From assembly GCA_005882415.1 (NCBI GenBank), contig VBAE01000215.1:1-15473 (forward strand): a DNA stretch of 15,473 nt. The letters are read 5' to 3'. Source of the stretch: Alphaproteobacteria bacterium. Its GTDB lineage: Bacteria > Pseudomonadota > Alphaproteobacteria > Sphingomonadales > Sphingomonadaceae. The translations under genes were made by a program, and so were the position numbers. Below the pieces are notes generated by a model. It did no database searches. It saw nothing but the letters and a program-made list of their open reading frames with translations, and was not told where the DNA came from. Within the stretch, counting starts at the first letter, position 1; every line of letters begins with the position of its first letter. This document shows, piece after piece, positions 11,636 to 15,473 of the stretch.

Positions 11636-13437
11636 GCGGGCGCGGCAAGAAGGAGGGCGGCAAAGGCCAGAACCGCGAAGGGCTGTCGCGGCGCCAGCTG
11701 ATCGGCGGGGCAGCGGTCGCCGCCGCCGTCGTCGCGATCCCGGGGAACCGCGCCGAAGCTGCCCCGGCGGCCGCCGCTCCCGCCTCCGCTCCCGGGGCCG
11801 ACCGCTGGGTGAAGCTGCGCTGCGCCTTCAAGGACGTGGTGATGGACGGCCGCAAGATGCGGCTTCGTGCCTATAACGGCCAGATCCCCGGCCCGCCGAT
11901 CGAGGTCCGCCCCGGCGAGACGCTGCGCATCCGGGTCGAGAACGCGCTCCCGCCCTACGATTCGACCGGCTGGAGCGGCGACCATAACGTCCCCCACCGG
12001 CTCGATTCGACCAACCTCCACATCCACGGAATGGACGTCCGCCCGCATCTGTTCGAGCCGCTGGGCACGTCGGACCCGCTCTCGCGGATGATCGCGATCC
12101 GCTCGGGCGAGCAGAAGGATTATGTCTTCGAGGTCCCCTCGAACCACCCGCCCGGCCTCTATTGGTACCACCCCCACCATCACGGCTCGACGGTGGTCCA
12201 GGCGGTGAGCGGGATGGCGGGCGCGATCATCGTCCGCGGCGCGATCGACGAAGTGCCCGAGATCAAGGCCGCCCGCGACATCCCGCTGGTCATGCAGGAC
12301 ATCGGCCTGTTCCAGAGCGAGGAGGACCCCAACCTCTGGACCTATTTGCCGAAGCAGAATGCGATCTGGCAGACCTTCGGCGGCAACGTCACCATGTACG
12401 ATCCCGCCACCGGCAAGACCAACCCGACCAGCCTTCGCGGCGGCTTCACCACCGGCGATTATGCGCTCCGCTATTACCTCTTGAACGGCGTGCCCTTCTT
12501 CCGCGAGACCCATAATCCGGCGGTTCCGCAAAGCCCGGTCCCGGCCCAGATGAAGCCGCCGAGGATCCGGATGAACCCGGGCGAGGTCGTCCGCTTCCGG
12601 ATGCTCAACGCCACCTCGGACAATCTGATGCCGATCGTCGTCGAAGGCCATGTCATGCAGCTCATCGCCCTGGACGGGGTCAATTTCGCGGCGCCGCGGG
12701 CGATCCCGATCAACGGCAATGGCGACGGCAACGGCCAGGTCCTGCTCGCCTCGGCCAACCGCGCCGAATTCCTGATCAAGGCGGTGTCGAAGCCGGGCGT
12801 CTACCGCATCGTCCAGCTGCCCCAGACCCAGCAATTCCTCGACAGCGCGCAAAAGACGATCTGCGAGATCGAGGTGGTCGGCAAGCCGATGGACATGGCG
12901 CTCCCCACCGCGCTCCCGGTCTCGCCGCGCAACTATCCTCTGATCGACCCGTCCGAGGTCAAGCGGATCCGCACCTTCCAGTTCGGCGGCGCCTTCCCGG
13001 GCGTGGTCAACCCGTATGTCGGCATCGATTTCCTGATCAACAACATGCAATATCAGGAGACGGCGGTGCCGACCGTGGTCAATCGCGGCGACGTCGAGGA
13101 ATGGCATTTGGTGGTCGAGGGCGTCCACCATGGCGGCACCGAAGGCCACCCCTTCCACGTCCACGTCAACTCGTTCGAAGTGATCTCGGTCGGCGGCAAC
13201 CCGCTCCCGCCCGGCACCATCCAGGACACGATCTGGATCCCGCAGGACACGATTGTCGTCATCCGGATGAAGTTCCAGCAATGGCTCGGCAAGTCGGTCT
13301 TCCACTGCCACATCCTCCCGCACGAGGACACGGGGATGATGCAGAACTTCCTGATCGTCGACGCGGGAGCCGATACGCACCACGCCGCCGCAATGCACCC
13401 GGCGGTGCCGAGTGGACACGGCGGGCACGGGAGGTAG
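11632..13437 (+). CDS. Tat-exported multicopper oxidase
   Basis: This 601-residue protein starts at a GTG that overlaps the previous stop by 4 bp. SRRQLIGGAAVAAAVVA at 19-35 is a twin-arginine signal, so the folded copper enzyme is exported to the periplasm. All four copper-binding segments are present: HIHG at 130-133, WYHPHHHG at 178-185, HPFHVH at 506-511 and HCHILPHEDTGM at 558-569. Type 1 copper is bound by Cys559, His506 and His564 with Met569 as likely axial ligand; the rest form the trinuclear centre that reduces oxygen to water. The tail (581-601) is rich in His and may bind metal. Candidate substrates are Cu(I), Mn(II), phenols or bilirubin-like compounds. The Met-rich insert of CueO is not obvious. 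Partnership with the CxxCH lipoprotein is inferred from coupling. Confidence 0.93.
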   Translation: MSGRGKKEGGKGQNREGLSRRQLIGGAAVAAAVVAIPGNRAEAAPAAAAPASAPGADRWVKLRCAFKDVVMDGRKMRLRAYNGQIPGPPIEVRPGETLRIRVENALPPYDSTGWSGDHNVPHRLDSTNLHIHGMDVRPHLFEPLGTSDPLSRMIAIRSGEQKDYVFEVPSNHPPGLYWYHPHHHGSTVVQAVSGMAGAIIVRGAIDEVPEIKAARDIPLVMQDIGLFQSEEDPNLWTYLPKQNAIWQTFGGNVTMYDPATGKTNPTSLRGGFTTGDYALRYYLLNGVPFFRETHNPAVPQSPVPAQMKPPRIRMNPGEVVRFRMLNATSDNLMPIVVEGHVMQLIALDGVNFAAPRAIPINGNGDGNGQVLLASANRAEFLIKAVSKPGVYRIVQLPQTQQFLDSAQKTICEIEVVGKPMDMALPTALPVSPRNYPLIDPSEVKRIRTFQFGGAFPGVVNPYVGIDFLINNMQYQETAVPTVVNRGDVEEWHLVVEGVHHGGTEGHPFHVHVNSFEVISVGGNPLPPGTIQDTIWIPQDTIVVIRMKFQQWLGKSVFHCHILPHEDTGMMQNFLIVDAGADTHHAAAMHPAVPSGHGGHGR

Positions 13438-13446
13438 GGGAGCAGC

Positions 13447-14925
13447 CTAAAGCCGCCTCACCTGCGGCTGCGGGGCCGGTCGGAGCAGCAGCTCCTTCAT
13501 CGCCCAGACCATCGCGTCGGCGCGGTCTGGGCTCCCCGCGCCTTCATAGCCCCCGCCCGAGATCAGGCCTGTGAGCTGGTCCTCGAGCTTCGGGAAGGCG
13601 CCCGCGAACTTCGCTTCGCCCCGCTCGAAGCAGGCCGCCACCGGCTCCGCGCGCCGCGCCTTGCCGAGCGAGGCGTGGACGCGCCTGATCCCCGCTCTGA
13701 CGCCGCCGCGGAGCACCGATTCGACCATTTCGCCGCCCTGATTGTCCTCCGCGACGATCCGGTCGGCCGACCAGGTCTCCGCCGCCGCCGCGACCCTGCG
13801 CCCCCAGCGCTCCGGCGACAGTCCCCCTTCCGACAGATCGGCCATCACCAACCCAATCCCGTCCTCGCGCAGCCCGCACACCACGATCCCGCATTCGTCG
13901 CCGTCCGCGCTCGCCGGCGGGTCGACCCCGATCACCACCCGCGCGATATCCCCCCGGCCCGTCACCGGCGCCACCCGCGACCGTTCGATCAGGTCCCGCG
14001 GCCAAAGCGATCCCAACACGTCCTCGATCAGTTCGCCGAGCAGCTCCTGCCGCCCCAGCCTCGTCCCGCCGTGCAGCCGCTCGACCGTCTCGACGAAGCC
14101 CGGCGCGAGGTGCGGATTGTCCCGGGTCGCCCCGCCGGTCTTCTCCACCCCGCCGATCGCAAGCACCGCCTTCAGCGCCGGGATCGCGCGCGGGGTGGTC
14201 GTCACCACCGCCTGCGGCCGCTCCCCCGCGCGCAGCCCCAGAATCAGATTGTCCCAGGCCGTTTGCGCCTGCCGCCATTTGGCGAGCTCGTCGCACCAGG
14301 CGAAATGATGCTCCGGCCCGCGCAGGCTCTCCCCATGCGCGCCCGAATAGACGAACGCCTTCGCCCCGCTCGCGAAGGTCAGCTGCCCGATCCCCGGCTC
14401 CCAGCGCATCCCCCGCCGCTCGGCCCCGCTCCGCGCGCAGGCCATGATCCCGCTCCGCCCCTCGATCATCACCCGCCGCGCCTCCTCCGGGGTTGCGGCG
14501 ACCAAAGCGATCGAGGCGTCGGGCGTCTCGCGCGCCTTTTGCGACACCCATTCCGCCCCCGCCCTTGTCTTGCCGAAGCCGCGCCCGGCCATCATCACCC
14601 ACACCGTCCAGTCCTCGCGCGTCGGCTGCTGGCCCGGCCGCGCCCAAGTCAGCCAGCTCTCGTCCACCCCCCGAACGGCGAACTCGCCCACCGCGGCGAT
14701 CGAGTCCCGCCGGTGCTCGCGCGGCACCCGCCGGAACAAAGCGAGCAGCTCCGCCGGCCCCGCCACGCTCCCCGGCCGCGGCGGCACCCCGTCCAGGCTC
14801 TTGACCTCGATCGGCCCCAACCCGCGCTGCCGGCACCTGGGCCCCCGCCACTCGCGCCGCCGCCATCTCCGAACCGCCCGCCGCGCCTCAACCCCCGCCT
14901 TCGCCCCCGCAAGCCTCGCTTCCAT
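13447..14925 (-). CDS. terL: Phage/GTA-type terminase large subunit
   Basis: This 492-residue protein is a DNA-packaging motor. The ATPase part has the Walker A loop AGRGFGKT at 113-120 and Walker B FAWCDE at 208-213, with the coupling motif TTTP at 242-245. The RNase H-like nuclease part has Asp335 in VIGVDPP, Glu393-Asp394 in IVAEDNQGGEM and Asp470 in RADAMVWAM. The type matches the TerL (g2) of alphaproteobacterial gene transfer agents and related prophages. GGAGG lies 6 nt before the ATG, although this start overlaps the upstream gene by 38 bp; the first 50 residues are Arg-rich. The frame is intact, so it appears functional. It converges on the copper oxidase gene with a 9-bp gap, and no portal gene follows. 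Confidence 0.9.
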   Translation of the reverse strand: MEARLAGAKAGVEARRAVRRWRRREWRGPRCRQRGLGPIEVKSLDGVPPRPGSVAGPAELLALFRRVPREHRRDSIAAVGEFAVRGVDESWLTWARPGQQPTREDWTVWVMMAGRGFGKTRAGAEWVSQKARETPDASIALVAATPEEARRVMIEGRSGIMACARSGAERRGMRWEPGIGQLTFASGAKAFVYSGAHGESLRGPEHHFAWCDELAKWRQAQTAWDNLILGLRAGERPQAVVTTTPRAIPALKAVLAIGGVEKTGGATRDNPHLAPGFVETVERLHGGTRLGRQELLGELIEDVLGSLWPRDLIERSRVAPVTGRGDIARVVIGVDPPASADGDECGIVVCGLREDGIGLVMADLSEGGLSPERWGRRVAAAAETWSADRIVAEDNQGGEMVESVLRGGVRAGIRRVHASLGKARRAEPVAACFERGEAKFAGAFPKLEDQLTGLISGGGYEGAGSPDRADAMVWAMKELLLRPAPQPQVRRL

Positions 14926-15391
14926 CCTTCTCCTCCCTCTCCTGATTCGCGAGCGCCTCGTGCCGCTCGATCGCGTCGATCTTGCGCATCACGCTGTCGA
15001 TCGCCTCCTCGAAGCTCCGCTCCGCCGGCCCTTTGCGCGACCCTCGCGAGGTCCGCCCGCCGCGCCGCGCGTCGATGAAGGCGAGGATCCGCATCGCCTC
15101 GCCCGGACTGAACGGCACCTCCGCCTCCCCCTCCGGCCGAGCCTCGCCCGGCCTTCGCAGAAGCGCATGGGCATGGGCGATCAGTCCGAATTCGAGCCGC
15201 GTGTCCGCCTCCTCCAGCGCCTCGTCCACCGAAGCCCGGAACGCCGCCCATTTGCGCACCCGCTCGTGGACCGACGCCGGCTGGAACCCGACCGCCCGAG
15301 CGCAGGCGTCGAAATTCCCGGTCGCCGCCAGCCGCGCGAGGAAGTCCGCCTCAATGTCCGAAGTCCAATGCCCGTCGCGTGCGAATGTCAC
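14888..15391 (-). CDS. Terminase small subunit-like HTH protein
   Basis: This 167-residue protein has an N-terminal helix-turn-helix (FLARLAATGNFDACARAVGFQPASVHERVRKW spans about residues 17-48, written from the GTG at 15391), the layout of small terminase subunits that recognise DNA for packaging and recruit TerL. The C-terminal half is charged and helical, ending in a low-complexity EGGG tail. I prefer the GTG at 15391 because GGGAGG lies 6 nt upstream (15398-15403); the GTG at 15424 has no such site. It overlaps terL by 38 bp, a typical TerS-TerL pair and equivalent to g1-g2 of gene transfer agents. The family is weakly conserved, so the call rests partly on position. Confidence 0.7.
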   Translation of the reverse strand: MTFARDGHWTSDIEADFLARLAATGNFDACARAVGFQPASVHERVRKWAAFRASVDEALEEADTRLEFGLIAHAHALLRRPGEARPEGEAEVPFSPGEAMRILAFIDARRGGRTSRGSRKGPAERSFEEAIDSVMRKIDAIERHEALANQEREEKDGSEACGGEGGG

Positions 15392-15473
15392 CTGAAGCCT
15401 CCCTGCCCGATTGCGCCGGATCACCGGCTCCGGCCGCTCCTGCCGCCGCTTCCGCCCCGGCCTGAGAAACCCG

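Noticed and set aside
11476..13428. 650-codon minus-strand open frame opposite the copper oxidase
   Set aside because: Shadow of the multicopper oxidase gene; composition biased and no recognisable domain.
13675..15078. 467-codon plus-strand frame opposite the terminase genes
   Set aside because: Pro/Arg-rich shadow; TerL motifs are on the other strand.
1..15473. tRNA, rRNA, CRISPR arrays and insertion sequences
   Set aside because: I looked for TPsiC-type motifs, regular spaced repeats and transposase motifs and found none. The only repeat element is the palindrome at 5040-5202.
15392..15473. Possible C-terminus of a further minus-strand gene at the right edge
   Set aside because: Several frames are open over this short stretch, including a Gly/Arg-rich one ending in TGA at 15421-15423, but too little is visible to call a gene.

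Overview
The window is GC-rich and gene-dense. Its proteins point to an alphaproteobacterium, most likely in or near Sphingomonadales: a B3 metallo-beta-lactamase of the type seen there, an alphaproteobacterial sdhCD pair, a gene-transfer-agent-like terminase, and TonB-free, short-spaced operons. This placement is inferred from protein character only; no rRNA or other marker is present.

Layout, left to right. (1) The 3' end of an S9 oligopeptidase B-type gene (+). (2) About 540-2050 is of lower GC and looks accessory. It holds a winged-helix-like protein with a four-fold TGTAGG repeat in its leader, three consecutive stem-loops, a 21-residue hydrophobic peptide gene with a strong ribosome binding site, a terminator-like hairpin and a frameshifted ArsR-type remnant. 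(3) A tight minus-strand operon, SDR oxidoreductase > B3 metallo-beta-lactamase > prmA > SRPBCC/AHSA1 protein > broken ArsR gene. (4) A 163-bp nested palindromic repeat (5040-5202). (5) A soluble methyl-accepting chemotaxis protein (-), divergent from (6) sdhC-sdhD and a stand-alone Lrp/AsnC ligand-binding domain (+). sdhA and sdhB do not follow. (7) A small accessory module: a possible 37-aa ORF, a hypothetical protein and a retropepsin-like clan AA aspartic protease (+). (8) A three-gene operon: divergent nucleoside hydrolase-like protein, a CxxCH lipoprotein and a Tat-exported multicopper oxidase (+). (9) Converging on it from the right edge, a terminase pair (small HTH protein and TerL) of gene-transfer-agent or prophage type, with no portal gene beside it.

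Functionally the window mixes core metabolism and housekeeping (prmA, sdhCD) with envelope redox chemistry (cytochrome-like lipoprotein plus copper oxidase), beta-lactam hydrolysis and phage-derived packaging genes. The most unusual items are the structured locus at 831-1624, which has the look of a type I toxin-like or RNA-switch locus, the cloverleaf-shaped repeat, the unusual nucleoside hydrolase/cytochrome/copper oxidase operon, and the isolated terminase pair.
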